Source: Aphrophora alni (taxonomy: Eukaryota > Arthropoda > Insecta > Hemiptera > Aphrophoridae). From it: a DNA stretch of 64,000 nt. A program made the translations under genes and the position numbers. Location of the stretch: positions 91,907,847 through 91,971,846 of the forward strand of contig OY740774.1 of NCBI GenBank assembly GCA_963513935.1. Reading direction: 5' to 3'. Positions 26,181-39,450 of the stretch are shown piece by piece. The notes under the pieces are model-generated. The model was not told where the DNA came from and did no database searches. It saw only the letters and a program-made list of their open reading frames with translations. The first letter of the stretch is position 1; each line of letters starts with the position of its first letter.

Positions 26181-29100
26181 ATTTTTTTTAAATTAATCTA
26201 TTTATCGAACGACAGATGGTCACAAATCTACCATAAAATTACATAATTATAATTGGATAGTATAAAATGTATACATTTTTTTAACCAATAACAATAAAAT
26301 AAGTGTCTGTAGTTTATTACTAGCATCATATACATTTGCGTATAGATACAAGGACACTTTATAAAACATTATTTGTAGACAAAATATGAATCAATGTGAG
26401 AAAATAATTATTTGGAACAGCCGAAGTAGAGGAATAGAGGTGGGTTGTGTTTTACTCGATGACAATGTTGTTAATTTAAATATATAACCCAAAGGGATTA
26501 GAAACATCAACAAAACAAAAAGTGGACACGTTCAGAGTAGTCTCTGGGGAATAAAACAAATGTATCGAGGAAAGTAAACAAAACTTTATGTTTCTCTCGT
26601 GTTTTAATTTGATGAACAATGCTCAGGTGGGGATAAACGTGAAATAAATTGTTCGGTTAACCGAGAAAATTTAATCTAATACTTTGGGTATGTCAGTCTG
26701 AATCGTCTAATGAATGCAGGTAGCATTTTATCTCGTTACCGTTCTGCTGAAGGTTCTTGTCAAACCTACCTAAATGGGTATGTTTTTAATAAGTTAGATG
26801 CATATTTAAAATAAGCATGAGGAGTTAATATTGGAAAGCTCATGTAGTTGTAGAAATTTGGTAATATATTAGTAAGTTTCTTGTTGAAAGTTTTTTTAAA
26901 TTTTTTACTTACAAATTTTAATAATATAATAAATTGTTTACAGTCTATTTATGCAGTTTTTGTGTACGACCGATTCAAATTAACTCTTTTATTATTAGAA
27001 GGTTCACTCAACGATTGATAACGTATATGCTATTATTGACATCAGCATAATATTATATATATCAGATTTGTTCATTAAGAATGTTTACGAAATTTAAGGA
27101 CAATTTTCATTATTTTAAATTGGTTTTTAGTAGAATTACGTGTGTACACAGTTTTTGATTTTTTCCTTGTACAGTATTTCCTAAATATAGACAAAATGTA
27201 ATATAAAACTATTTCATGATTCCGTACCAATCTTATTACTCTTTCCTTCCGTGCAAATTAAAGTATACAAGAGGAAGATTTAATTAGAAGATAGGAAGAT
27301 TAGTTCCGTAAGTTCTAAGCCTCTAGTGTAGAGATGAGATAATGTCTTTACAGATTTGCATTGCTTCCATCTGCTTTTTAGTGATTGAATCAGTAGTATT
27401 ATTTCATTGATTTAGACTTCTATGTAAACACAAATGTTTATAAAATATTTATTCCCTTTATTTCTTGTCGTTGGTATTTTTTTTTAAACATTAATATAAT
27501 AAAATCATTGTTGAACAAATTTCATGTTTTGTTATTTTTATTAATTAAATATCACGTTTTCATCGTAAAAACGTGATGTTTTAAAATTGTTATTTATACG
27601 ATGTTGATAAAATTTTAGCTTAGTTATGACAATTATGAGCAATACATTAGAAAAAAAATCTTGTTAGATGATAAAAGGAAGTCTACATTTAGAGAATGTG
27701 GCAAGAACAAAAAACTAAAGTTGAATTCTATCAAAAAAATTTAAATTCATACAAAAATAAAATGATTTATAAATATAATTATCCATTAAATTTGTGGATC
27801 TGTGTTTATTTTTATGTTGAAAATTGTTTACAATGGATAAGCACAGTTTACGAAGTCATGTAAAGAGACTGTTATACTTTTTAAACATCATTATAATACA
27901 GTAGTGGAAGAACATCTGTAAGTCTGCTACATAGCTTTATACACTGGTAATATGTAGTTCACACATAGAACACTGTAAGTGTAATCGTTTACACGGAATT
28001 TAGTACCAATTTTATTTTAGTTTATAAGTTGAATATGTTGAGGATGATGTTATAAATCGATGAAAACTTCAATTGTTATTCCGAGTAATAAAATATTTAG
28101 TAGTTTGAATTGACATTGTCCACCGAAAAAATATTTATGTTGTAATTACTTGTAGTTAGAAATGAGGATAATAGTATACATTGAAGTTAGAAAATATTTG
28201 TATCATACTTTTTTCTACAAATGAACCTTTCACTGAAGAGTATGATGCATTAATAATGTAATCAGTGTTAAACAATATATCCGATAATCCACTCAAGCAA
28301 TAAGTTATGCTTATTTGAGAAAATTGTTATGTGGTTATTTTAAAAGTGACAATTTCTTGTTATAATTTATTTTTAAAACTGTTTATCTTTATTCACGATT
28401 TTCAGTTTGAAAAAATTTATATAAAAAAAATATAAATTTAATTTTGAATGATTGTTGGGGTTGTGTTTTATCTTTAAAAAAATACTTAAATAGACAGACA
28501 GACTGAAGCAAGCAACATAATTTCTCTAAAGTATGTATAACTCTTCCTTCTCATGTTTTTCTTCTGAAAACATTTCCAAGATTTTGTCTACTCTTGTGAG
28601 CATTTGTTAAAACTGTCGCCTATATGAAACAAAATAAAAATGTAATCTTTGTAAATTGTTTTTATATAAAGTTATGAATCTCTAAAGTGGAACGTTTATT
28701 ACAAGTTTGAAGTAACTTCGCTTTAAGTAGAAGTAATTCCATTACAAGACAGAACGTTTTGGTTTCAAAGAGTGCGTCGAAGTATTAAGAATTAATTTAA
28801 CTTAATTCCAGCGAGTCTACTTGAGCATGAAATTAAGACTTTACAACTAACTTGTGCCGAGGAGTTTGTATGAATTGCTAGTATTCCCTAATTTAACCGT
28901 TTTACGTGAGACAACATTCGAGGTAAATTGTCAATACTTACACTGTCTAGGTCTTCTTAAATGCATTGCATGAAGTTAATTGAGATAAAATATTTTAAAT
29001 TAGAGACATATATCTACTGCATTGAGTAAGTTTATAAAAATTCTAAAGTAAACCTAATATATATAATAACTCATTGACTTTCTCGTAATATAATGGTAGG

Positions 29101-29839
29101 GACATTTTATGGTGAAGAAGATTTCCATTGTTATTAGTTGGGGTGATATATCCATCCTTAAGTCATCTTTAGTATATAAATTCCGCAAGACGAGAAATAA
29201 GGATTGTATATTGTAGAAATTTTAGGATTTATACTTAAATTATAGTAATGGATCAAGATGAGATTTTATTAATATTATTATTTGTTACCAATTTTGTTAA
29301 CAGGAATAATTTTTTGCCCAAGTTAGATCAGAATATTATGCACACTTCATTAATACATACATATTTCATAGAGGTGGAGGTATATATTAAATGAGGGAAT
29401 TTCTAGAGAAATACACGTTATAAAATTGTAATTTAGAACAAAAGCAGTATATTTATTAAACACTAGTTATGAATTGCAACATTTGGCATTTTTATCATGG
29501 AATCGTTAATGCATGAGATTGTAAAATGGTCCATAAACCTTCCAATATGAGAAAGATGTTATGATGTTTTGTTGCTTAAGCTTGGGTATCTCACAACATA
29601 TTGTATTGCATATTAGGTATACTTTTTTTAAGATTAAAATTTTAAAATTTCTGATTTTGATTATAATAGTGTGATGTTCTACCTATAGGTCGAGAAACTT
29701 TCTGTAACAAACGGTTTTACTCAGTTTTAATTTCTCAAATAAACGATGTTATAAAATTAGAAACAAATATAATAATAGGTGAAGTAGTGAAAGTTGTAGT
29801 TGGATTTTATTAAACGTGCTACTTAAGTAATTTATTGTT
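26180..29839. other. AT-rich non-coding stretch
   Basis: No gene was recognised. A perfect small hairpin (ATCACGTTTT at 27551-27560 with its complement at 27568-27577, 7-nt loop) is the only distinct structure I noted. Confidence 0.5.
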
Positions 29840-29840
29840 A

Positions 29841-29896
<56 letters not shown>
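29840..29896. repeat. Compound (AT)n(AG)n microsatellite
   Basis: About 13 AT units pass directly into about 16 AG units. Confidence 0.95.
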
Positions 29897-29902
<6 letters not shown>

Positions 29903-30582
29903 ATTTTTTTTTTAAGTTAAACCGTAACTAAATTCGATATAATTAAGTTTTACAATGACATAATAATTATTACCAAAATAAACATAAACTATTGAAGTAA
30001 TTTCTGGAAAAATAACAATAATCTGATAGAGTCTAAGTCTTAAAAACAGATAATTTGATTGCATATATTGATTTATAATTAGCTTTTATTATTTTTTTAA
30101 TTGTTTTCCTGGTACATTTATTTCTACGTAAAAACGTAGTACACTATTAACTACATTAGTAAATAAAATAAGCATTTGGGGAAACCACAAGCTCTTGATA
30201 TAAGAATAACATTTAGGTTTCTTTTCAATCAATCTTTTACTTATTCACTTTTAACTGGCTTTATACCACCACATTGAATATTTCAGCTAACAAAATATTA
30301 CTAATGTTTATAAAAAAAAAGTTTCTCACTCTCTCCTTTGCATCTTGCTGACACGGCGACATTCATAATGTCTAGATAAATGTCCTTTACGGAATATAGA
30401 AGGTCATCTTGACATTCACACTAACTCGCTACCTCCACGTCAAAGGCTTAGCAGAGGAAGGAATCTTAGTGTCTTTGTAAATTCCTTCTCTATTGTTAAA
30501 CTAAAATTCCTTGCATAACGAAGTTATGTCCCTTTGTGTTTTGCAAGTCATCTGAGTGAAAGTTTTCCCTCTCATCCTTCAG

Positions 30583-30684
30583 CCTCAACCAAGTACTGTT
30601 GGGAAAGAAAATTTACCGCCATATGAGGACCCTGCGATAACTGAAATCCTATATTTCCATACATCGGCACTATCAAGTGTTTGA
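30583..30684 (+). other. Weak candidate terminal exon
   Basis: A pyrimidine-rich tract ending TCCTTCAG (up to 30582) resembles a splice acceptor. It is followed by 33 open codons (start PQPSTVGKENLPPYEDP) and a TGA at 30682-30684. An AATAAA lies about 110 bp further on. The surrounding 30340-30760 is GC-richer than its neighbours. I do not recognise the peptide, and the frame is also open upstream to a GTG. It could equally be chance. Confidence 0.15.
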
Positions 30685-31917
30685 AACGAAAATTTGTGTA
30701 ACCCATCACGTTCAGCAGACGTTAATGGGCAGGATATGTGTTAAGGTATAAACTTATCGCCACTTAACTAAAACATTTTGTGAATGACATTATAAATAAA
30801 GATGATTTCATGTTGAAAACCTTAACGTGATTAAAGTTTTACTGTTGTTTAAAACTAAAAACTTCCTCAGTTAACATCGCATTATACAAAAGAAAGAAGA
30901 AAAGAAGAATAATGACCCCTGGCCCATGAACATCTTTTACCTTGAGAGTCAGAAGCGTACAAGAGTTGGCCATGAGAGTCCTGATTTGTGCAAGTGAGGT
31001 ATCTTATCCAAGATTATGTGATAAAGCTGTATTTCCAACTTTTCCAAGCAGGTAAGCCCATTACTACATTTATTGTTGTTATGAAACGATCAAGTCCAAT
31101 AAACACAATTTGGATTAAGTTGATGTGAATGGTAGCTACAATATCACCGAGAGCAGAGAGCAGTAGTAAATATAGTTTAGAATCGTCGTTTTCAGCAAAG
31201 GAAATAAAAAGGAACAGTATCAGCTTATTGCTGCTCATACTTTTTCTATTTCATTACTGATAAAGAAATTAATTTGCTTCTAATTATTAGGTTTGTAAAA
31301 AATAACGTTTAATTCATATCTGTAATTTAAGAAATATTTAGGGTGCACAGTATAAACACGCCTTAACGAATGTACCTTGACTATAAACAAATTATTTGAC
31401 TTTCTTATTATTGATGCCATGTTGTTTTTCAGTAAAATTATACTCCTATTACTAGAGCTTTATGCTATCGATATATGATGTGAGACAAAGGTGAAGATGT
31501 TGTGATGAAGAATGAATATTTTGAACAATACTCAAGTTATAAGTTTTTATTTACACAAAAAAAGAGAGTCATGAAATAATAAGCTTATGATAAATTGTAT
31601 TGGATAATTATGATACATTGAAGCACAATACATAATGTGTATTGCGATACTTCACAGTCTCCTAATTGTCAATGAAGAATAGGGGACTTTTCTCAATGAT
31701 AGCAACATTCCACATTTTACATATTGAGGAAATCAATACTTTACAGCTGTATTATGTAAGTTTTTGTTTTTTAAATAACATTTCCAAAAAGTGTCGTGGT
31801 ATGTAATATATGACAACGTTCTAATTATATTTAAAAAAATATATTCAATCTAGTGAAAGATGATTGTCAAAAGTGTAAGCTAATTTAATAATTAAATTTA
31901 TACTTTCTTCTTAGTTT
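30685..31917. other. Non-coding stretch
   Basis: No gene was recognised. A 74-codon minus-strand frame at 31014-31238 looks superficially membrane-like but is not accepted as a gene (see rejected items). Confidence 0.45.
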
Positions 31918-32382
31918 TTAGTACGGGCGTCCAGCATCAATCGTAGCCGATGGCCCGGTGTCCAATGTACGCAGCACAAGCAAGCTGCCAATGTATTTGT
32001 TTTTAAGGATGTCCTCAAAATCGTTGACTTCTGATCTTAGGAGATCACGTGAAAGAATTGGATAGCTGCAACGCAGAAGAATGTGCTCCAGATCCTTTTC
32101 ATCGTCTTCGCATAATGCACAGTGCGACGAATCGCTAAGGTTGAAGCGGAATAGGTATTTCTGCGTCACTATGTGACCGATTCTAGCTCTTGCTGCGAAA
32201 GATGCTAGTTGTCTTTGCACCCCTTTATATAAGTTCCGTCAGTTTTGGGGTGAGCTGGTTGGTCCTCTTCCTGCCCCTGGATAGCTGTAATTACAGTGAA
32301 CTGAACACCAGCATTAGCTTTCCAAGAGAAAGTCCCATTTACAATCGAATTAAATTTATACAAAAAAAAATCGAAGTTTTAT
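31918..32382 (-). pseudogene. LINE polyprotein C-terminus, 5'-truncated
   Basis: This is the tail end of a non-LTR retrotransposon ORF2-type protein, downstream of the reverse transcriptase. The frame runs on the minus strand from a stop near 32382 to the stop at 31918. Residues counted from the GTG at 32220 show an ARARIGHIVTQKYLFRFNLS segment followed by the zinc motif C34-x2-C37-x8-H46-x4-C51. This CCHC arrangement is typical of the C-terminus of Jockey/I/R1-like LINE proteins (zf-RVT type). Reverse transcriptase and endonuclease are missing upstream, as expected for 5'-truncated insertion. The boundary on the high-coordinate side is uncertain: the protein-like pattern is clearest up to about 32330. 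No long poly(A) tail is visible after the stop, so the 3' end may also be eroded. Confidence 0.75.
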
Positions 32383-34149
32383 TTATAAGTACATAACTTA
32401 TACTATGTACACATTCTTTATTAAAGGCATTGCATATATACACATGTTTTTACTTAAATTTTCTCATCCAACACTTCAGGGGCTCACTCATAGTAACTGT
32501 TCGAGTTGCGAACCTGATGAATTATTACTGGTTATACAACTTGCATCATGTATTCTTGGGCAAAATCCCTCACTTTAATGTATCTCAGGCCATATCTTGT
32601 TCTTGTCTGACTCGAGAACTATTGGAGTGCTTGTAGGATTGTGGTTTTAATTTATTAAATTTTCTATTTATATTTTTATGGTGACAATTACCAATAGATT
32701 TTAGCTTTTAAACAACTATGGGGAAAATACTTTTATAAAACTAATTATTTTAGCATATATGATAAATGTAGAAATTGATGTATAATATTAATAAACATTA
32801 TAAAACTTCTATGAATATATTTTCAACTTAGAATTACCTCTACTCTAAACACAGATAATACTTTAGATCCAAAGAGATTTAACGGTTATAAGGTTATTTC
32901 CGTTTCGTCTTTTGTAGGATAAGTTTTCATTTCACTATCAAATCATCCAGTGTTCTATAATCTGTTAATATTTTGTCACGAGTTTTATTAAAAGATAAAT
33001 TTAGAGAAATTCAGCTGCCAATGGTATGAATATTCCTTCAACAAATAAATCTTAAGAATGGTGTATGCAATGGTATTGAATATTGTAATTGATTGTTAAT
33101 CTAAGTTTTTTAAAGGTGTTTCAGATAAATCCTATTTGAAACAAATGAATATATAGGTAGTTTCACATTTATTAAAAATGAAACTGAATAAAGGTAGTGA
33201 GACGTGGACATTCAATGAAAAAGAAACCAAGAACTACTGGGTATGTTATGCAGGAGGACAACACTTATCGTACTCCAAATGTTTCGGAGTGAAAATCAAG
33301 CGATACGTTAAATCCTGCACAATTTAATTGAAAGAAAACGTTTTAGGGTTTGACCTCATAAATAAAATCAATTATTGTTGGGAAGTTTGGAAATTTTGGA
33401 ACGATCCTATCAAAAACCGATTAGGATTCGGCATTTAGAAGAAGAAAATCAGTACGGATAAAAAGTAATAGTGAACAAACATTCGAATCTTAAAGTGTTT
33501 TAGGGGGAACAAAGGAAACGTGAACAGAGACGTCATATTCAATTGTTGCTTAATAGTTTTATAAATAAAATAATTTGCTACTAAGTGTTATTGCTTACTG
33601 GGAGTGTGGCTTTGACTTTGTAATTTAAGAAATGTATATATTCACAAACTGTGCAGTATAAAAAATATGCTGACACTAACAAATCAACACTGGAAACAAA
33701 TTATTTGTCATTGGTCCCATAGATGCTATTTTATTAAATTTCTTAAACAAATTTATACTCATTAATTATAGACATTGAGATATATGTTTTCAAAGGTATT
33801 AAGTGAGGGCGATAGGGAGTAATGATTAGTTCTTTTGGCAGTTTATGTTAATAATTTGAGTTACCATAGAATGTTGAATTGTAAAATTTGCAGAATTCTC
33901 AAATTAAAAGTAGATTTTTACATACTAAATGCACGCAGGCAAAACATTTGATGGAAAATTGTATAATATAAGTGTAAAAATTGAGGACGATAGGAAGTCA
34001 TATATATTTTAAATGTTTCGTTTAATATCAATGTATCATTTGATTTTGTCTTCAAAAAATATTACAAAATCAAAAGTTCTTTTATTACTTTGCTATTACA
34101 AATATAATAATGCAACTACAATAAATCGATGGTGAAAACAAATAACTGA
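32383..34149. other. AT-rich non-coding stretch
   Basis: A plus-strand frame at 32430-32636 and other short frames match nothing I know. No RNA genes or element ends were seen. Confidence 0.5.
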
Positions 34150-34425
34150 AACAGCTAACAGTAATTCCAGGAAAACCAAATATAAGTAATATCATGGTGA
34201 TATATTGATAATGTATTATCCTGCCTACGTCACACGACATCATGATATTGAGTTTGTCGTAAATAAAGGAGAGAGGGTGAAATGAAGAAGTTCCACTTTA
34301 GCAGAGATTACAACCCCCAAAGTGTTGTAAACCTCCCTCGACGTTATGAAATATTTATAGAGTGTATTTTACTCTCTAGAAGTAATAACAGTTTTATATT
34401 TGTTTTGAGAATAAACGATTTTTTC
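34150..34425 (-). repeat. Dispersed repeat, copy 1 (inverted relative to 53.6 kb)
   Basis: The reverse complement of this segment aligns along its length with 53575-53850. The best part is 34201-34392 against 53612-53810. Shared blocks include ACTGTTATTAC, GGGAGGTTT, GGTTGTAATCTCTGC, TTCATTTCACCCTCTC, TTTACGACAAAC and GCAGGATA. Similarity is clear but diverged, roughly three quarters of positions by eye, so the two copies are old. There are no obvious terminal inverted repeats or coding capacity. It could be a MITE, SINE, solo LTR piece or another ancient family. Confidence 0.8.
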
Positions 34426-35702
34426 CCCTTTTTTATAGATGAATATAACTTTATTCCAGTATGAAGAGGGTAGTATAAAAAGATTAATTCATAGTTAATG
34501 TTGTAAGATGAACTATAATAATTTAAACAATACATAGAGTATCACAATTGCAAGTAATATTATTTAATAATTGTTTTTATTTCTTTTAATTTTATTATAT
34601 TAGAATAATTTTTGTATAATTAATATTGAAAAAAAAATCATACGACGATTTGTTTTTCAATTTTTCTGATTAAATTAAGAAATTAAAATAATAGATTACC
34701 ATATTAAAACAAGAGTTTATTAAAATGATGGAATAAAAATAAATGCATTAATATTTAATGTTTATACAATGAACACTATAAATGTCAACATTATACTTGG
34801 GTAAATTAAATACATCGTCTTCTTCGCAATGGGTAAAATTAAAGGTGAATTACTGTATAAATATATTTATATACAATAGTTATTTGTTTGTTTTTTTAAG
34901 AAACAAAATTTTATGCTATCTTCCAAAACAAGCAATTATGATTTTCAGATATTTTATTAAATTTTGAAAATATATAATCAACAATAACTATCTTTGCAAA
35001 AATATTGTTTCGCGATAAAATGCTATTGAATGTTAGGAAGTGTTTGAGATTGTTTATACGTTGTTTAAAAAACTACTAAAACAATATTACATATTGCTAT
35101 AAATACTTACAAACAATTACCAGAAATAACTGATACTTTCCATCTTCTATACGAACTATTTATTCACAATTTTATTTCGCGTAATTGTTATTTCAGTGTT
35201 TTACCCTGCTTTACCGATATCATTTCTATTTTATATAGTACTATACAAAATAAGTTCATGTCATTACATGAAATTGCAATTATATAGTTGCGTTAGATGA
35301 TCTTTTGGGATGAACATTATATCTATTTTATTTATATTTTTATTTTGGTGGTATGTTTTTTTATTTAATTGCTCAATGTACATCTTATTTGTCCAATCGT
35401 GTTTTCTTTCTGGTCAAGAAGAATTAAGACGGTTGTTTGGCAAAACCTACATTGTTAATGTTTGTTGCAAAGACTATCTGCCTAATTTGCTATCGAAATC
35501 CTTCCAAGTTAGGTAAAATTATAATGAAATAGGTTGATTTTGTGTTTATGGCGCCTACTTCTGAAATAAGGATGTATTCTGAACTTGCTCAAAGATAGAA
35601 CACATTCTTAGACAAAAACATGTGTGATCCTACCGTTTAAACACAAATTTACATAAGTTAGATATTGTGAAATAAAACCTCAGCAAGTGAATTAATCCTT
35701 AC
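34426..35702. other. AT-rich stretch with one exon-like patch
   Basis: The patch 35420-35512 on the plus strand is open in one frame (ends LPNLLSKSFQV), is less AT-rich than its surroundings and ends at a possible donor (TTAG followed by GTAAAA). I do not recognise it and rate it as a weak candidate only. The remainder holds nothing I can name. Confidence 0.3.
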
Positions 35703-35836
35703 CTTAGCCATGATGCGACGCATGTTAGAAACGTTTGGAAAGCAATTAAAAGCATACCTTAAATTTCCTTCAATTTTAGAGACTCTCTGCAGCTCAGTGG
35801 ATATCCAAGTGGGGCATTCCACCCGTCGGTTATTAC
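35703..35836 (-). CDS. Candidate internal exon of an unidentified host gene
   Basis: On the minus strand, a T-rich tract ending ACAATTTTAG (a good acceptor) precedes a 134-nt segment, which ends GCTAAG followed by GTAAGG (a good donor). Within it exactly one frame is open for 44 codons after two leading bases. It therefore starts in mid-codon and ends on a codon boundary. The peptide includes RRVECPTWISTELQRVSKIE and, near the end, CFPNVSNMRRIMAK. Its amino-acid composition is unlike the Phe/Ile/Asn/Lys-rich junk frames around it, and the base composition is clearly less AT-rich. I do not recognise the protein. Neighbouring exons were not found. It might also be a fragment of an unrecognised transposon, or chance. 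Confidence 0.45.
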
Positions 35837-38800
35837 CTAAAATTGTAAAAAAAAATATTTTTAGGAGTATTCTATACTGATATAAATGTTAAATTTCCAC
35901 AGCTAAGGTATATATATATACTAATATATAACTGCTTCTGATAGTTATATTATAATGTCGCTGTGCATTAATACTGATGTATAAATATATACATAAATTA
36001 TTACAAGTAATATAATATCAAACAACTTTTCATGGTTACAACATTATAAAATTATATTTCTGTTATCTTTACAATATGTAGTATAATTTTCTTATTAAAT
36101 TATTTTAAAAAAAGATACAAATCATCTTTTTAATACTAGAATATAAATTTCTATTACATCAAACATTACTACAAAATCATATACCACTTTGATTTCTTAA
36201 ACATGTCTACAAATTACAGCTATTCATAGTCTGATAATTAAAGTTCACAACGTAAGAGATCTTGCTGTTAGACAAAACCTACAAGTGGAACTAAACTCAA
36301 CGATGATATGAGATGGGAGAATATGATATTATATCTCACACTCGTTCAGAGATCATTCAGTTTCTTAATTCATCTTTAAATTCAATTTTCAAAAATCATT
36401 GGAGAAAAGCAGACTTTTGGAGGAAATTGAAATTAAGTCATTACACAGTCCAATTTAATACACACAGAATAACAAGCAAATTTGGATCTTGTTACAATAA
36501 TGGTACAAATATAATTAGCTGCAGAGGATTTTTTTTAAATGTATATTGTCTGTAACACTTCAAATAAATGTATCAACTTGATATAACGTTTATTAAATAT
36601 AAAGCAATGTTTACAGGTTTTAGAGAGGATAAATTGATATTACAACTGAAGGTAATTAGAAAACATACTAAATAGTTTAGGTGAATTTATATTTTATATT
36701 TCAATTATTTAACAAACGTCAACTGAATATCTCATATTTAGTACAAAAAATGTGTATAAACTGAGATACAAATCTCAAATTCGAGGAATAGACAATTACT
36801 TCATACAAATGAAATATAAAATGTTCAATATTTACATTATGTTTTAAATTTTATTTCACGAAATATCACGTGCATAATTGCATCTATATTTTTACATGTG
36901 AGTATCTTCTAGTTATCCTTATTACCAAGATATTCAAATAAAAAATTGGTTTCTAAAATTACATTAAGATGAAAAAATACTCCAAGATAATACATTACTT
37001 GTTGTATTAGTTTAACAATTTAATGTACATATTTGAATATTAAAGGTACCCAATTTACTAAAAATTTTGATATGTAATTAATACAAGTGTTGTAACTGCA
37101 GTATTTCCCTTTGAATATATCCAGATAATGAAACTTCCAGCTAGGGGAAATTGTTATATAATTAAATTCCACTGTTATATTTCTCGTCCCTGTGTACAAG
37201 AACAGAGTTTCGAGTAAATTTGTTTTGTTTTGAAATTACATTTCAAACAAGCATTCATATATTCTGATAGACCACGATATAAACACATAAATCGAAATTT
37301 TCAATTTACTTTCGTTATATTTCGAAATTATAACTATTGAAGTCGTTATTGTATTGGTTTTACTTTTCGATATTACTTTTGAAACTTAGATTTTGAAACT
37401 ATTGTAACAAATGTTTATGAATTGGTTTCAATAATGAAAATCACCGACAAATATACTAGTGAACTGGAAAAGAACTTCAACAAAGAGGTTTTCAATAATG
37501 CTTATTTACAATGTACATTCACACGATATTCGGGTTTTAAAGGGAGCATGATACATTTTACTGTGATTGCTATACTTTTTGAATCCTGATCAAAACTTAT
37601 CAATACCTGGACTTATAATAATTAGCGGAAGAGAAAGATTAACATCTCAAAAATAAAGTTGTTTATAACTTTTGCGACACACATGTATGTTTCTATAACT
37701 TGTTACATTTAAGTAATATGTCAATTAATATAGAAATGATCTTACTTATTCTGTACAAAAAGTTCAAAATCTGAAAGTTTATATATTGTTATATAAACGT
37801 AATATTTCTTCTAGACAATATAAGAGTCATTTGTTTGTGTTTTGATTATGAATACAAAAACTACAAATACAATATTACATAAACTACACACTCCTATATA
37901 CAATAGAGTAAATTTGTTTTACTATATAATTGTTATCATAAGAAAATTATTGTATCCAATACAATTAAATACTCTAGAACATCGCTTATTGAAAGTAAGT
38001 TGAATAAACCGGATTGCTTACTTCAATCAAAATAGCTAATTATCAACTATTAATCAAAATGATAATTGTAAATGCTTTTACTTTGACAAGGTTCTTTAAG
38101 AAGGAAAACATATTAGCCAGAATAGAAGATATGTACAAAGTTTGAAAATATACATGTAATAAGTTTTAAAATAGTGTTTGACATTATTTGGGTATTTTTG
38201 TAATGAACCTAACGAATACAATAATTCTGAATTCATTTTACATCAAACATATTACGTATAATTCTTCTCTTTAAAAATACATATTTAAATTATCAGTGAT
38301 AAATGCAACCTGCCTTCTTCAGTGTTTGACTGGGGAAGTATTTTATTACTATAATTCTTCCGCCTGCTTTCCTTCAAAAAATATCGCACATGTTCCTTCT
38401 TTCTTGATTGAAATCGGTTTTGATCTGTTTTTGACCTGAACAATTTATTTGATACTCCATTTAAAATTCACTTTCGGCATTGGTGTTATTATTAAGTATG
38501 CACTTTAATGCAACTAATAAAATCCATTGAAGTAGATTGTCCGAAAAGTAAAAACAAAAATTATTATATAAAAATATTTATAAAATGTTCAAATGCTCTT
38601 GATGTTCAAATAAACCAGTAATTATATAAAAAAAAAAAAAAAACCAAAATAATTTATTTTGATTCTAAATTACACTGACATTTCATTTTTACACTAAAAA
38701 TATCAGTTTATTCACTAATTATTAAGATAATAATATTTATTTTTAAGTTTGAGATAACTTTGTAGGAAAAATGTAAAGCGAAATACATTTATTACTACTA

Positions 38801-39450
38801 TAATTCAAAATATATTGTGTACAATTTGAACACTTTTATTTATTATAAAGTATCTATTTAAATAAGTGTGTATTCATCAATGTGTAATTATCGAATGTAT
38901 TGCAAATATTGCGAATTCTATCTATAAAAATAATTTTTAAATAAACTTTAACATATTATAATGGTCTCTGTTAAATACAATTTTACAAAATGTACACAAC
39001 AGCAACATTACATTGCCTTGTTGATTTTAACACTCATGAAATTAGAGTAACATATTTCTTCTGTTATATATATAGCACTACAGTACAATATTAATATATG
39101 ACTTCCAAATTCTAGAACATCTATCTAACAATAACTAAAACTATGATATTTCCTCAACTTTACTTCAAATTTGTAAACCCTAGAATGAACGAATGGGCTA
39201 TTCTTCTCACCCTGTAAAATATATAGCCTTATCTTTTAATAATACTGATTTACATATTAAAGACCAGTGCAAACCATTAAAAGATATCACTTTGCGAGAA
39301 TACTGTAATAATTATCTTCTTATTAACTTGTTACAAATCATTCGCACTAACGTACCCCATTCCCATTAGTAATGGAGTGAAAACCAAATATCAAAATTCG
39401 GAGTAATTCTAATTTGGTTAAATATTTTGATTGTATAACACATGTTTTTT
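35837..39450. other. AT-rich non-coding stretch
   Basis: If the exon at 35703-35836 is real, this would be intron upstream of it on the minus strand. Nothing else was recognised. The 80-codon frame at 36313-36555 plus resembles no known protein. Confidence 0.45.

Noticed and set aside
31014..31238. 74-codon minus-strand frame with IGLDRF, looking like a seven-helix receptor
   Set aside because: The spacing between the would-be second and third helices is far too short, there is no splice support, and a stop lies just upstream.
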